A DNA stretch of 64,000 nucleotides from Methylobacterium durans (GTDB lineage Bacteria; Pseudomonadota; Alphaproteobacteria; Rhizobiales; Beijerinckiaceae), in the NCBI RefSeq assembly GCF_003173715.1, contig NZ_CP029550.1, positions 3,696,001-3,760,000 of the forward strand, given 5' to 3'. Shown here piece after piece: positions 42,530 through 51,651 of this stretch. How positions within the stretch are numbered: position 1 is the stretch's first letter; each line of letters opens with the position of its first letter. The notes under the pieces are model-generated. The model made no database searches. It saw nothing but the letters and a program-made list of their open reading frames with translations, and was not told the origin of the DNA. A program made the translations under genes and the position numbers.

Positions 42530-44587
42530 ATGGGTGCGATCGCGAAACACGGGCCGTGGGCCCTCATCGGAGCCCTCGGGGCCGCCGCCCTCGCCATCGT
42601 GGCGACGGAGCGCGGCGAATCCGTCAACGCCCTCTGGATCGTGGTCGCCGCGATCTGCGTCTACGTCATCGCCTACCGCTACTACTCGCTCTTCATCGCC
42701 GACAAGGTGATGCGGCTCGACCCCAAGCGCGAGACCCCGGCGGTGCGCCACAACGACGGGCTCGACTACGTCCCCACCAACAAGACCGTGCTGTTCGGCC
42801 ACCATTTCGCGGCCATCGCGGGCGCCGGACCGCTGGTCGGCCCGGTGCTCGCCGCGCAGATGGGCTACCTGCCGGGCCTGCTCTGGATCCTCGCCGGCGT
42901 CGTCTTCGCGGGCGCGGTGCAGGACTTCATCGTGCTGTTCGTCTCGATGCGCCGCGACGGGCGCTCGCTCGGCGAGCTGATCCGGGCCGAGCTCGGGACC
43001 GTGCCGGGCGTGATCGCCCTCGTCGGCACCTTCCTGATCATGATCATCCTGCTCGCCGTGCTGGCGCTGATCGTCGTCAAGGCGCTCGCCGGCAGCCCGT
43101 GGGGCACCTTCACGGTGATGGCGACGATCCCGATCGCGATCCTGATGGGCGTCTACTCGCGCTACATCCGGCCGGGCAAGATCGGCGAGGTCTCGATCCT
43201 CGGCTTCGTGCTGCTGATGCTCGCCATCGTCTACGGCGGCAGCGTCGCCGAGCACCCGACCTGGGGCCCGGCCTTCACCTACACCGGCACCCAGCTCTGC
43301 TGGATGCTGATCGGCTACGGCTTCGTCGCCTCGATCCTGCCGGTCTGGCTGCTGCTCGCTCCGCGCGACTACCTCTCGACCTTCCTTAAGATCGGCACCA
43401 TCGTCGGCCTCGCGCTCGGCATCGCCGTCGTCGCGCCGCACCTGCAGATGCCCGCCATGACGAAGTTCGTGGACGGGACCGGCCCCGTCTGGTCCGGCCA
43501 GCTCTTCCCGTTCCTGTTCATCACCATCGCCTGCGGCGCGGTCTCCGGCTTCCACAGCCTGATCTCGTCCGGCACCACGCCGAAGCTGATCGCCAACGAG
43601 GCGGATGCGCGCATGATCGGCTACGGCGGCATGCTCATGGAGAGCTTCGTCGCCGTGATGGCGCTGGTCTCGGCCTGCGTGATCGATCCGGGCGTCTACT
43701 TCACCATGAACTCGCCGGCCGCCCTCGTCGGCACCTCGCCGGAGAGCGCCGCGGCCGCGGTGACCAAGCTCGGCTTCGCCATCACGCCCGAGGCGATCAC
43801 CGAGGCGGCCAAGGACGTCGGCGAGACGACGATTATCTCCCGCGCCGGCGGCGCCCCGACGCTCGCCGTCGGCATGGCGCACATCATCTCCTCCGCCATC
43901 GGCGGCAAGGCGATGATGGCCTTCTGGTACCACTTCGCGATCCTGTTCGAGGCGCTGTTCATCCTCACCGCCGTCGATGCGGGCACGCGCGCCTGCCGCT
44001 TCATGGTGCAGGATCTCGTCGGCCTCGCGGTGCCGGCGTTCAAGGACACCACCTCGTGGGCCGCCAACATCGCGGCGACCGCGCTCTGCGTCTCGGCCTG
44101 GGGCTACTTCCTCTACCAGGGCGTCACCGACCCGCTCGGCGGCATCAATACCCTGTGGCCGCTCTTCGGCATCTCGAACCAGATGCTGGCCGCGGTGGCG
44201 CTGACGCTCTGCACGGTGGTGATCTTCAAGATGAAGCGCGAGCGCTACGCCTTCGTCACGATCATCCCGACCGTGTGGCTCTGCATCTGCACGCTGACCG
44301 CCGGCTGGCAGAAGATCTTTGACGCCGACCCGCGGATCGGCTTCCTCTCGCACGCGGACCGCTACAGCACCGCGCTCGCCGAGGGGAAGGTGCTGCCGCC
44401 GGCCAAGAACGTCGAGCAGATGAGCCAGATCATCTTCAACGACCGCATCGATGCGGCGCTGGCGGTCATCTTCGTCGGGCTCGTCGTCTCGATCGCCGTG
44501 TTCGGCGTCATCGCCTGCGTCCGCGCCTTCCGGACCGACCGCTGGACGGCGCTCGAGTCGGACGCCCGCGCGGTCCCGGCGGAGTAG
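42530..44587 (+). CDS. cstA: Carbon starvation protein CstA
   Basis: 685 residues with ~16 hydrophobic helices. CstA-type proteins import peptides or pyruvate during carbon limitation. Motifs: RYYSLFIADKVMRLDPKRET, NDGLDYVPTNKTVLFGHHFA (hallmark), AIAGAGPLVGPVLAAQMGYL, SGTTPKLIANEADARMIGYG, and TLWPLFGISNQMLAAVALTL-type sequence near the C-terminus. The start ATG 42530 has GGAGTGAAC ahead. ybdD follows 4 bases later, the usual pairing. It diverges from the dehydrogenase gene with a ~215-base gap. Confidence 0.96.
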   Translation: MGAIAKHGPWALIGALGAAALAIVATERGESVNALWIVVAAICVYVIAYRYYSLFIADKVMRLDPKRETPAVRHNDGLDYVPTNKTVLFGHHFAAIAGAGPLVGPVLAAQMGYLPGLLWILAGVVFAGAVQDFIVLFVSMRRDGRSLGELIRAELGTVPGVIALVGTFLIMIILLAVLALIVVKALAGSPWGTFTVMATIPIAILMGVYSRYIRPGKIGEVSILGFVLLMLAIVYGGSVAEHPTWGPAFTYTGTQLCWMLIGYGFVASILPVWLLLAPRDYLSTFLKIGTIVGLALGIAVVAPHLQMPAMTKFVDGTGPVWSGQLFPFLFITIACGAVSGFHSLISSGTTPKLIANEADARMIGYGGMLMESFVAVMALVSACVIDPGVYFTMNSPAALVGTSPESAAAAVTKLGFAITPEAITEAAKDVGETTIISRAGGAPTLAVGMAHIISSAIGGKAMMAFWYHFAILFEALFILTAVDAGTRACRFMVQDLVGLAVPAFKDTTSWAANIAATALCVSAWGYFLYQGVTDPLGGINTLWPLFGISNQMLAAVALTLCTVVIFKMKRERYAFVTIIPTVWLCICTLTAGWQKIFDADPRIGFLSHADRYSTALAEGKVLPPAKNVEQMSQIIFNDRIDAALAVIFVGLVVSIAVFGVIACVRAFRTDRWTALESDARAVPAE

Positions 44588-44591
44588 GGCC

Positions 44592-44816
44592 ATGGCAATG
44601 TCGTCGCAGAACCTGCGCGAGCGCTGGCAGACGCTGACGAAATGCGTCTGCGACGGCGCGCGGCTGATGGTCGGGCAGGGCGACTACGAGGCCTATGCCA
44701 GCCACATCCGCAAGACGCATCCCGATCAGGCGCCGATGACGGAGCTGGAGTTCTTCCGCAACCGGGAGAACGCCCGCTTCGGCGTCGGCAACCGCAACGG
44801 CTTCCGCTGCTGCTGA
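44592..44816 (+). CDS. YbdD/YjiX family small protein
   Basis: 74 residues from ATG 44592, straight after cstA with GGAGTAGGGC as the site. RERWQTLTKCVCDGARLMVG and DYEAYASHIRKTHPDQAPMT, EFFRNRENARFGVGNRN are the YbdD/YjiX signature; the end is GFRCC. In E. coli, small proteins of this family sit beside CstA and BtsT and are needed for pyruvate transport by BtsT or CstA (established for YjiX/YbdD). The four cysteines (CVC and CC) are noteworthy. Confidence 0.92.
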   Translation: MAMSSQNLRERWQTLTKCVCDGARLMVGQGDYEAYASHIRKTHPDQAPMTELEFFRNRENARFGVGNRNGFRCC

Positions 44817-44896
44817 GGAGGGCACGAAGCGCCGGCTCGCACGTTCTCGCTGGGTCGCGGCCCTTCGCAGAGGGCCGCCCCAGTCGAGGAGCCACC

Positions 44897-45094
44897 ATGG
44901 CCGAGGACAGCGCCGCCCCGCCCGAGCCGAGGATCGTCAACGTCTCCGAGCCCTGGGAGCGCGCCTACTGGGCCCGCCGCTTCATGGTGCCGGTGGAGAA
45001 GGTGCAGGCCGCGGTCGAGGCGGTCGGCGACGATCCCGCCCGCGTCGCCGCCCATCTCGGCCGCGACTGGCCGGGCCACGAGGCGATCGTCTGA
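44897..45094 (+). CDS. DUF3606 family protein
   Basis: 65 residues from ATG 44897 with GAGGAGCC upstream. NVSEPWERAYWARRFMVPVE followed by KVQAAVEAVGDDPARVAAHL is the DUF3606 fold, in which a helix-turn-helix-like core is predicted. The function is unknown; family members are common, small and often multi-copy in Hyphomicrobiales. It is probably a separate unit from cstA-ybdD (80-base gap). Confidence 0.82.
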   Translation: MAEDSAAPPEPRIVNVSEPWERAYWARRFMVPVEKVQAAVEAVGDDPARVAAHLGRDWPGHEAIV

Positions 45095-45174
45095 GGATCG
45101 GACCCGGTATGTTGCCCCGAAGCCCTTGACTGGACGAGGGGATTTCGAGCCTCCTCCAGGTCCAGGAGGCACGC

Positions 45175-45636
45175 ATGAGCATCTTTCAGGACGCGATCCT
45201 TCGCTTCGGCCGGACCATCATGTCCTACGCGGGCGACGCCGTGTTTCTCGACGCCGCCGTCTCGGCCGCCGCGAACGTGACGCTGGCCGATGGCGAGATC
45301 GACGAGGAGGAGATCGAATCGGCGATCACCGGCATGCGCGCGAACCCGATCCTGGAAAAGTCCTACGACACGCTGCGCATCGAGCAGGCGCTCTACGAGG
45401 CCATCGCCCGCTCCAAGACCCGGGCCGGCCGCGTCGAGAACATCCGCCTAGTCGAGGCCATCGCGGATCGTCCGGTGGACCAGCGCGAGGACGTGTTCCT
45501 GATCGCGGCGGACGTGGCCGATTTCGGCGGCATCAGCGAGGTCGAGCACCGGGCGCTCGAGGAGATCGCCCGCGCGCTGGTGGTGGACAAGGACAGGCTC
45601 CTGGGAACCGGAAACGCGCGGGCGCCGGGGCGCTGA
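45175..45636 (+). CDS. TerB-like tellurite-resistance-domain protein
   Basis: 153 residues from ATG 45175, preceded by CCAGGAGGCACGC. All-helical. AAVSAAANVTLADGEIDEEE (about residues 23-42), with IESAITGMRANPILEK and VFLIAADVADFGGISEVEHR, carry the two acidic TerB-type sites (LADGEID and DFGGISEVE) that likely bind a metal ion. TerB domains act in stress-related membrane complexes; no other ter genes are near, so a tellurite role is not implied. A dispersed repeat copy follows. Confidence 0.8.
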   Translation: MSIFQDAILRFGRTIMSYAGDAVFLDAAVSAAANVTLADGEIDEEEIESAITGMRANPILEKSYDTLRIEQALYEAIARSKTRAGRVENIRLVEAIADRPVDQREDVFLIAADVADFGGISEVEHRALEEIARALVVDKDRLLGTGNARAPGR

Positions 45637-45727
45637 TCCCGCCGCCTGCGGCGATGCGCCCGCGCACGAAGATGTCGTCGGACACAATCCGGAAACGTTG
45701 ATCGAGCCCTGTGGCCGACGCGGCGCT

Positions 45728-45787
45728 CCCTCTCTCGTCCGGGGAAGGGCTCGGGTGAGGGCGGCGACCTCTCCGGACGTCGCACAC
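45728..45787 (+). repeat. Dispersed palindromic intergenic repeat, copy 3 (short)
   Basis: CCCTCTCTCGTCCGGGGAAG, then CTCGGGTGAGGGC and GCGACCTCTCCGGACGTCGC. It is colinear with copies 1, 2 and 4 but lacks the central GTCAGCCGACC stem. It lies about 95 bases before the RND gene. Confidence 0.6.
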
Positions 45788-45881
45788 CGCTGACCCGGTC
45801 CGCATTCCGCGCACTCGACCCCTCCCAGGGTGGACGAAGCGCGCGGCGGCGAACGCACGATCGACCCGAGCCGACGACCAT

Positions 45882-48800
45882 ATGGGCCTCGTACTCTACG
45901 CGCTGAAATACCGGGTCACGGTCTACGTGCTGGCCGTGCTGATGACGCTCGCCGGGATCGCGGCGATCGTGACGACGCCGAAGGACGTGCTGCCGACCGT
46001 CGACATCCCGGTCGTCGTCATCGTCTGGACCTATAACGGCCTGTCCGCGCCCGAGATGGAGCGGCGTATCACGACCTATTCCGAGTACGGAATCTCGAAC
46101 AACGTCAACAACATCGCCCGGATGGAATCGACGAGCCTCCAGGGCACGTCGGTGATGAAGGTCTATTTCGACCCGAGCGTCAGCATCGATCTCGCCATCG
46201 CGCAGGTGGTCTCGTCGACGAACTCGATCCGCGCGACGATGCCCCCCGGCGTGCAGCCGCCGGTGATCCTGCGCTTCTCGGCCTCGTCGGTGCCGGTGAT
46301 CCAGCTCTCGCTCGCCTCGACAAAGGAGAGCCTCACCAAGGTCTACGATTACGCGCAGTACCGCATCCGCCAGCGTCTCGTGCAGGTGCCGGGCTCGACG
46401 CTGCCCTCTCCCTTCGGCGGCACGCCCCGGCAGATCATGGTCGATCTCGACCTGCACGCGCTCCAGGCGCTCGGCCTGACGCCGGTCGACGTGACGAACG
46501 CGATGTCGGCGCAGAACCTGACGGTGCCCTCCGGCCTCGCCAAGATCGGCGAGCAGCAATATCCGATCCGCCTCAATGCGACGCCCGAGGCGATCGAGGC
46601 GCTCAACGAGATCCCGATCAAGACCGTGAACGGCCAGCCTGTCCTCGTGCGCGACGTGGCCTACGTGCGCGACGGCGGCCCGCCGCAGGTCAACATCGTG
46701 CGCGCCGACGGCCTGCACTCGGTCCTGATGCGGATCTTCAAGAACGGCACCGCCTCGACGCTGGACGTTGTCAACAACGTCAAGAAGGCGCTGCCCGACA
46801 TTCGCGCCGCCGCGCCCGAGGGCATGAGCCTGAAGCCGCTCTTCGACCAGTCGGTCTTCGTCTCGGCGGCGATCGAGGGCGTGATGCACGAGGCCGCCAT
46901 CGCCGCCTGCCTGACCGGCCTCACGATCCTGCTGTTCCTCGGCTCGTGGCGCTCCACCATCGTGGTGCTGATCTCGATCCCGCTCTCGATCCTCACCTCG
47001 CTCGCGATCCTGGGCGCGCTCGGCGAGACCATCAACGTGATGACCCTCGGCGGCCTGGCCCTCGCCGTCGGCATCCTCGTCGACGATGCCACGGTGGCGA
47101 TCGAGAACACCTACCGGCTGTTCGAGGAGGGCGAGCCCTTCCGCAAGTCGGTGGCCGAGGGCGCGGCGAGCATCGCCAAGCCGACGCTGATCTCGACGCT
47201 CTCGATCTGCGCGGCCTTCACCTCGGTCTTCGCGCTCACCGACACGCCGAAATATCTGTTCACCCCGCAGGCGCTTGCGGTCGTCTTCGCGATGCTGACC
47301 TCGTACCTGCTGTCGCGCACCCTGGTGCCGGTGCTGATCGACGTGCTGGTCGCCCGCGAATACGCCCTCCACCACGGCGAGACGCCCCCGGCCCGCCAGG
47401 GGCGCGTCTCACGGGCGCTCGCCTTTCTCGGCCGCCCGTTCTTCGCCCTCGCCGGCCGCTTCCGGCACGGTTTCGAGGCGCGCTTCGCCCGCTTCCACCG
47501 GGGCTATCTCGGGCTCCTGCACGCGGTGATCCGCCGACCAATGATCACGGTCTGCGTGGTGGCGCTGGTCTTCGTCGGGACTGCCGGCCTCTTCCGCTTC
47601 GTCGGGCAGGATTACTTCCCGCAGGTCGCCCCGAGCCAGATGACGCTGCACCTGCGCACCCGGCCCGGCATGCGCATCGAGACCGCCGAGCAGGTCTTCG
47701 CCGAGGTCGAGAAAACGGTGCGCGAGGTCATCCCCGAGCACGAGGTCGACCAGATCCTCGACAATATCGGCCTGCCCTCGAACAACTACAATTTCGCGTT
47801 CTCGGACGGCTCCTTCGTCGCCTACAACGACGGTCAGATGCTCATCAACCTGAAGGAGGGCCACGGGCCGGTGGCCCTCTACACGAAACGCCTGCGCGAG
47901 GTGCTGCGCGAGCGCTTCCCCGACGTGACCTTCTACTTCCAGCCCTCCGACATCATCACCCAGATCCTGAATTTCGGCACGCTCGCGCAGATCGACATCC
48001 AGGTCTCCGGCCGCAACGCCGAGAAGGACCTCGAGGTCGCGCAGAACATCGTCCGGCGAGTGCGCGAGATCCGCGGCGCCGTCGACGTGCACCTGCACCA
48101 GATCGTCAACACGCCGCAATTCTTCGTGGATGTCGACCGCCGCCTCGCCTCGGAATTCGGCCTGACGCAGCAGCAGGTGGCGCAAGGGCTGAACGTCTCG
48201 CTGTCCGGCTCCTTCCAGGTGACGCCGAATTTCTGGACGGATCCGAAGACCGGGATTCCCTATCAGCTCTGGGTGCAGACGCCGGAATACCGCAACGATT
48301 CGCTGACCGCCCTCCAGAACACGCCGCTGCTCGTGCAGGGCGGGTCCGACCAGCCCGGCGTGCTGACCCTTCTCTCCAGCGTCTCGTCCATCCGGCGGGA
48401 GGGCACCCAGACGGTGATCAACCACGTCAACACGACGCCGACCTTCAACATCTACGCGGCGGTGCAGGATTCCGACCTCGGCTCGGTCGCCCGCGAGATC
48501 CGGAGGATCGTGGACGAGGAGCAGAAGGCGCTGCCGGCGCCGGACAAGATCACGCTCCGCGGCCAGATCGAGAACATGGATTCGGCCTTCTTCCGCCTCG
48601 GCATCGGCCTCGCGATCGCGCTGGTCGCCGTCTACCTCCTGATGGCGGTGAACTACCAGAGCTGGGGCGACCCGTTCGTGGTGCTGGCAGCTCTCCCGCT
48701 CGCCTTCTGCGGCATCGTCGCGAGCCTGTTCGTGACGGGCACGACCTTCTCGATCCCATCGCTCTTCGGCGCGATCATGTCGGTCGGCATCGCCTCGGCG

Positions 48801-49106
48801 AACTCGATCCTGCTCGTCACCTTCGCCAAGGAGCACCGGGAGGCCACGGGCTGCAGCGCCGTCGAGGCGGCGGTGCTCGCCGGCGAGACGCGCCTGCGGC
48901 CGGTGCTGATGACGGCGGGCGCGATGTTCCTCGGGCTGATCCCGATGGCGCTCGGCACGGGCGAGGGCGGCGAGCAGAACGCGGCGCTCGCCCGCGCCGT
49001 GATGGGCGGCATCGCCTTCGGCACGCCCTCGACCCTGCTCTTCGTGCCCTTCCTCTACACGCTGCTGCGGCGGGGCGCCGTTCGGCCGCCACAGGACTAC
49101 GTCTGA
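45882..49106 (+). CDS. RND family efflux permease (AcrB/HAE1-like)
   Basis: 1074 residues, full length for an RND pump. N-terminal helix YVLAVLMTLAGIAAIVTTPK; large periplasmic loops (MERRITTYSEYGISNNVNNI); helix 4 with the proton-relay pair GILVDDATVAIENTYRLFEE; second half with FAVL-type repeats ending PRPVLMTAGAMFLGLIP-like, seen as RLRPVLMTAGAMFLGLIPMA, and FGTPSTLLFVPFLYTLLRRG. It exports toxic compounds from the periplasm using proton motive force. No membrane fusion protein or outer-membrane factor gene is adjacent; it must use partners from elsewhere, or act alone. Repeat copies lie on both sides. Confidence 0.93.
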   Translation: MGLVLYALKYRVTVYVLAVLMTLAGIAAIVTTPKDVLPTVDIPVVVIVWTYNGLSAPEMERRITTYSEYGISNNVNNIARMESTSLQGTSVMKVYFDPSVSIDLAIAQVVSSTNSIRATMPPGVQPPVILRFSASSVPVIQLSLASTKESLTKVYDYAQYRIRQRLVQVPGSTLPSPFGGTPRQIMVDLDLHALQALGLTPVDVTNAMSAQNLTVPSGLAKIGEQQYPIRLNATPEAIEALNEIPIKTVNGQPVLVRDVAYVRDGGPPQVNIVRADGLHSVLMRIFKNGTASTLDVVNNVKKALPDIRAAAPEGMSLKPLFDQSVFVSAAIEGVMHEAAIAACLTGLTILLFLGSWRSTIVVLISIPLSILTSLAILGALGETINVMTLGGLALAVGILVDDATVAIENTYRLFEEGEPFRKSVAEGAASIAKPTLISTLSICAAFTSVFALTDTPKYLFTPQALAVVFAMLTSYLLSRTLVPVLIDVLVAREYALHHGETPPARQGRVSRALAFLGRPFFALAGRFRHGFEARFARFHRGYLGLLHAVIRRPMITVCVVALVFVGTAGLFRFVGQDYFPQVAPSQMTLHLRTRPGMRIETAEQVFAEVEKTVREVIPEHEVDQILDNIGLPSNNYNFAFSDGSFVAYNDGQMLINLKEGHGPVALYTKRLREVLRERFPDVTFYFQPSDIITQILNFGTLAQIDIQVSGRNAEKDLEVAQNIVRRVREIRGAVDVHLHQIVNTPQFFVDVDRRLASEFGLTQQQVAQGLNVSLSGSFQVTPNFWTDPKTGIPYQLWVQTPEYRNDSLTALQNTPLLVQGGSDQPGVLTLLSSVSSIRREGTQTVINHVNTTPTFNIYAAVQDSDLGSVAREIRRIVDEEQKALPAPDKITLRGQIENMDSAFFRLGIGLAIALVAVYLLMAVNYQSWGDPFVVLAALPLAFCGIVASLFVTGTTFSIPSLFGAIMSVGIASANSILLVTFAKEHREATGCSAVEAAVLAGETRLRPVLMTAGAMFLGLIPMALGTGEGGEQNAALARAVMGGIAFGTPSTLLFVPFLYTLLRRGAVRPPQDYV

Positions 49107-49110
49107 CCGC

Positions 49111-49195
49111 CGTCCCACCTCTCCCGTCCGGGAGAGGTCGAGTCGGTGTCAGCCGACCGGGTGAGGGATGCGGCCTTTCCGGATCTGTCGCACCC
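49111..49195 (+). repeat. Dispersed palindromic intergenic repeat, copy 4
   Basis: CCCACCTCTCCCGTCCGGGAGAGGTCGA begins with a stem around CCCGTCCGGG; the core GTGTCAGCCGACCGGGTGAGG and the ending GGATCTGTCGCACC follow. It is the best-preserved copy, between the RND gene and gph. A CTCACCCGATCGG block at 49208-49220 may be part of a second, inverted unit. Confidence 0.78.
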
Positions 49196-49295
49196 CACAC
49201 TCTGCCGCTCACCCGATCGGACGAGGGGACCTGCTCTCGGCAAGCCGACGCAGCGTTCGAGGAAGCCGCAGATCAGCGGGAAGGGAAGAGCCCGC

Positions 49296-49991
49296 TCACT
49301 CCGCGGCGTGGGCCCGCGCGTTCGGCACCAGCGCCTCGACGGCCTCGGCGAGCTCGCTGAAATGCGAGATCACCCGATCGGGCCCGAGTTCCTGAACCGG
49401 CGTGTCGGTGTAGCCGAAGGTGACGGCAACGACCGGGATTCCGGCCGCCTTCGCCGCATCGACGTCCGAGCGTGAATCGCCGACCATCACCGCGCGGGCC
49501 GGATCGCCCTTCGCCTGCGCGATGGTCGAGGTGATGTGGCGCGGGTCGGGCTTGAAGAACGGGAAGGTGGCCCGGCCGCAGATGGCCGCGAAGCGCTGCC
49601 CGATTCCGAGACGGTCGAGGAGATCGACCGCGTGCTCCTCCACCTTGTTGGTGCAGACCGCGAGCAGGAAACCGTCCGACTGCAGGCTGTCGAGGGCCTC
49701 CACGAGGCCGTCGTAGAGGTGGGAATGGTCGCAGAGATGCGCGCCGTAATGCTCCAGGAAGGCGTCGAACAGGCGCTCCAGCCGCTCCGTCGAAAGCGGC
49801 TCGCCGGCCGCGGCGAAGCCTCTCTGGATCAGCGCCTTGGCGCCCGCGCCGATCATGTCGCGGGCCTCCTCGAGGGGGAGGGCCGGCAGGCCCTCGCGCC
49901 GGAGCAGGACGTTGAGCGTGCCGACGAGGTCGCCCGCGGTCTCGGCAAGCGTGCCGTCGAGGTCGAACACGGCGATCGGCGACAGGGACAT
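49296..49991 (-). CDS. gph: Phosphoglycolate phosphatase Gph (HAD family)
   Basis: 231 residues, start ATG 49991 (SLSPIAVFDLDGTLAETAGD). HAD motif I FDLDGTLAET, cap helices LPLEEARDMIGAGAKALIQR (characteristic of Gph), motif II LLAVCTNKVEEHAVDLLDRL, motif III PFFKPDPRHITSTIAQAKGD, motif IV VMVGDSRSDVDAAKAAGIPV with FGYTDTPVQELGPDRVISHF. It turns 2-phosphoglycolate into glycolate, the substrate of GlcDEF (glcEF at 22.8-25.5 kb). Confidence 0.93.
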   Translation of the reverse strand: MSLSPIAVFDLDGTLAETAGDLVGTLNVLLRREGLPALPLEEARDMIGAGAKALIQRGFAAAGEPLSTERLERLFDAFLEHYGAHLCDHSHLYDGLVEALDSLQSDGFLLAVCTNKVEEHAVDLLDRLGIGQRFAAICGRATFPFFKPDPRHITSTIAQAKGDPARAVMVGDSRSDVDAAKAAGIPVVAVTFGYTDTPVQELGPDRVISHFSELAEAVEALVPNARAHAAE

Positions 49992-50252
49992 CGGTCTCTC
50001 GGGTTCTCGGGAAGTTGCCCCTCGCTAGCGGCCGTGGCGCCGCGCCGCAACCCGGGACATCGTCCCGCGATCGTCGCCGGACATCCTTCGCGGTGAGGAA
50101 GTGCCCGCGCGGATGCGCACACCGGCGCGGCAGGCCCGGCGGTGGACTCGGCCCGTCACGGCGCCAGGGCCAGCCGCCGGGCGGCTTCGCCCCAGACTCG
50201 CCCGAAAGCTCCCGGATGGGAATCGCGACACCCATCGCGAGACCAAGTCCCC

Positions 50253-50726
50253 ATGCTTCCGCGTATCCCGTTCCTGCCCGCGGCCTGCTTCACGCTCGGC
50301 GTCCTCGCCGCGGGCCCCGCGCTCGCCGCCTCCTTCGAGTTCGTGCCGGCCCCCCAGATCGACCTCAACCGCGTCTACCGGATCGACAAGGTCACGGGCG
50401 AGGTCACATCCTGCCAGTACGGCCTGCGCGAGGGCGGCGGCATCGGGCAGACGCTCTGCTTCGGTCCGGGGGAGGGCGCGGCGGCGCAAGCCCCGGGCGA
50501 GTACGGTCTCGTCGCCTCCCGCCACACCCGCGAGGCCGGCGTGTTCCGGGTCAATTACCGGACCGGCGAGATGAGCATCTGCTACGTGCAGGTGAAGGAT
50601 GAGGTCGTGGTCTGCACGCCGCAGGCGAATCCGACCGCCGGCGGCGCGGGCGAGGCGCCGACGACCGGGCCGGCGCCGGGTCGCGCCGGGCCGAGCGCCA
50701 CGCCCCCGCAGGGCGGCCGTCCCTGA
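50253..50726 (+). CDS. Exported hypothetical protein with an internal repeat
   Basis: 157 residues from ATG 50253. Signal peptide PRIPFLPAACFTLGVLAAGP, cleaved about ALAASFEF. Two related units follow: RVYRIDKVTGEVTSCQYGL (about residues 38-56) and GVFRVNYRTGEMSICYVQV (about residues 93-111), each a beta-hairpin-like V-x-R-x-x-x-x-TGE-x-x-x-C pattern. The C-terminus is a Pro/Gly/Ala-rich tail. The units resemble single blades seen in some short secreted repeats. The function is unknown; it is transcribed towards rpiA but with a ~130-base gap. Confidence 0.7.
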   Translation: MLPRIPFLPAACFTLGVLAAGPALAASFEFVPAPQIDLNRVYRIDKVTGEVTSCQYGLREGGGIGQTLCFGPGEGAAAQAPGEYGLVASRHTREAGVFRVNYRTGEMSICYVQVKDEVVVCTPQANPTAGGAGEAPTTGPAPGRAGPSATPPQGGRP

Positions 50727-50854
50727 CGGAACGCGGCGTCGCGACCGAACATCGTCTTTTGCGCGGGCGGCGCGCGTGCTAACGGCGCCCTCGATCCCGC
50801 CGACGCCGTGGCAGACATGCGCGCAACCCGTTCCCCGATCACCGGAGGCTCCCT

Positions 50855-51568
50855 TTGAGCGGACCCGACCTGCGCAGGGCCGCGGCCGCCCGCGCGCTCG
50901 ATCTCGTGGAACCTGGCATGCGCCTTGGCATCGGCACCGGTTCGACGGCCAACGCGTTCGTGGAGCTTCTCGGCGAGCGCGTCCGCGGCGGTCTCGACAT
51001 CGTCGGCGTGCCGACCTCCGAGGCGACGCACGCGGCCGCGACACGCGCCGGCATCCGCCTCGCCACCCTCGACGAGGTCCCCGAACTCGACCTGACGATC
51101 GACGGGGCCGACGAGGTCGACGACACTCTGCGCCTCATCAAGGGCGGCGGTGCGGCCCTGCTGCGCGAGAAGATCGTGGCCTTCGCGAGCCGCCGCATGG
51201 TGGTGATCGCGGATGCGGCCAAGCGCGTCGGGACGCTCGGCCGGTTCCCGCTGCCGATCGAGGTCAACCCGTTCGGACTCGCGGCCACGCATCGCGCCGT
51301 CGAGGCCGCCGTCTCGCGCGCCGGCTGCGCGGGCGAGGTCGCCCTGCGCCGGACGGCCGACGGCGCCCCGCTGCTGACCGATGGCGGCCACCACATCCTC
51401 GACGCCCATCTCGGCCGCATCCCCGATCCGGAGGCCCTCTCGGCCGCGCTCTGGGCCGTGCCCGGCGTGGTCGAGCACGGCCTGTTCCTCGGCATCGCGT
51501 CCGCCGCGATCCTCGCGGCCGATCGCGATGGCGCGGCCGAGGTCACGATCCTCGGCAGCCTCGGCTGA
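50855..51568 (+). CDS. rpiA: Ribose-5-phosphate isomerase A RpiA
   Basis: 237 residues; interconverts ribose-5-phosphate and ribulose-5-phosphate in the pentose phosphate pathway. The start TTG 50855 is supported by CCGGAGG upstream. Motifs: [56 protein letters not shown] (catalytic Asp region), [40 protein letters not shown]. All active-site segments are complete. It likely shares an operon with the DUF2059 gene 83 bases later. Confidence 0.96.
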   Translation: MSGPDLRRAAAARALDLVEPGMRLGIGTGSTANAFVELLGERVRGGLDIVGVPTSEATHAAATRAGIRLATLDEVPELDLTIDGADEVDDTLRLIKGGGAALLREKIVAFASRRMVVIADAAKRVGTLGRFPLPIEVNPFGLAATHRAVEAAVSRAGCAGEVALRRTADGAPLLTDGGHHILDAHLGRIPDPEALSAALWAVPGVVEHGLFLGIASAAILAADRDGAAEVTILGSLG

Positions 51569-51651
51569 CCACCTCTCCCACCACCGCGCCGGCATCCCGC
51601 CCGCGCGTCCGCCTTTCCCAGACCGAACAGACGAAGCTCGGAGCGCCCGCC

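Noticed and set aside
42281..44593. Reverse frame of 770 codons opposite cstA
   Set aside because: cstA is complete and conserved on the forward strand; the reverse product is low-complexity Arg/Asp/Glu/Gly.
44817..44896. Extra small gene between ybdD and DUF3606
   Set aside because: Only 80 bases with no start plus ribosome binding site.
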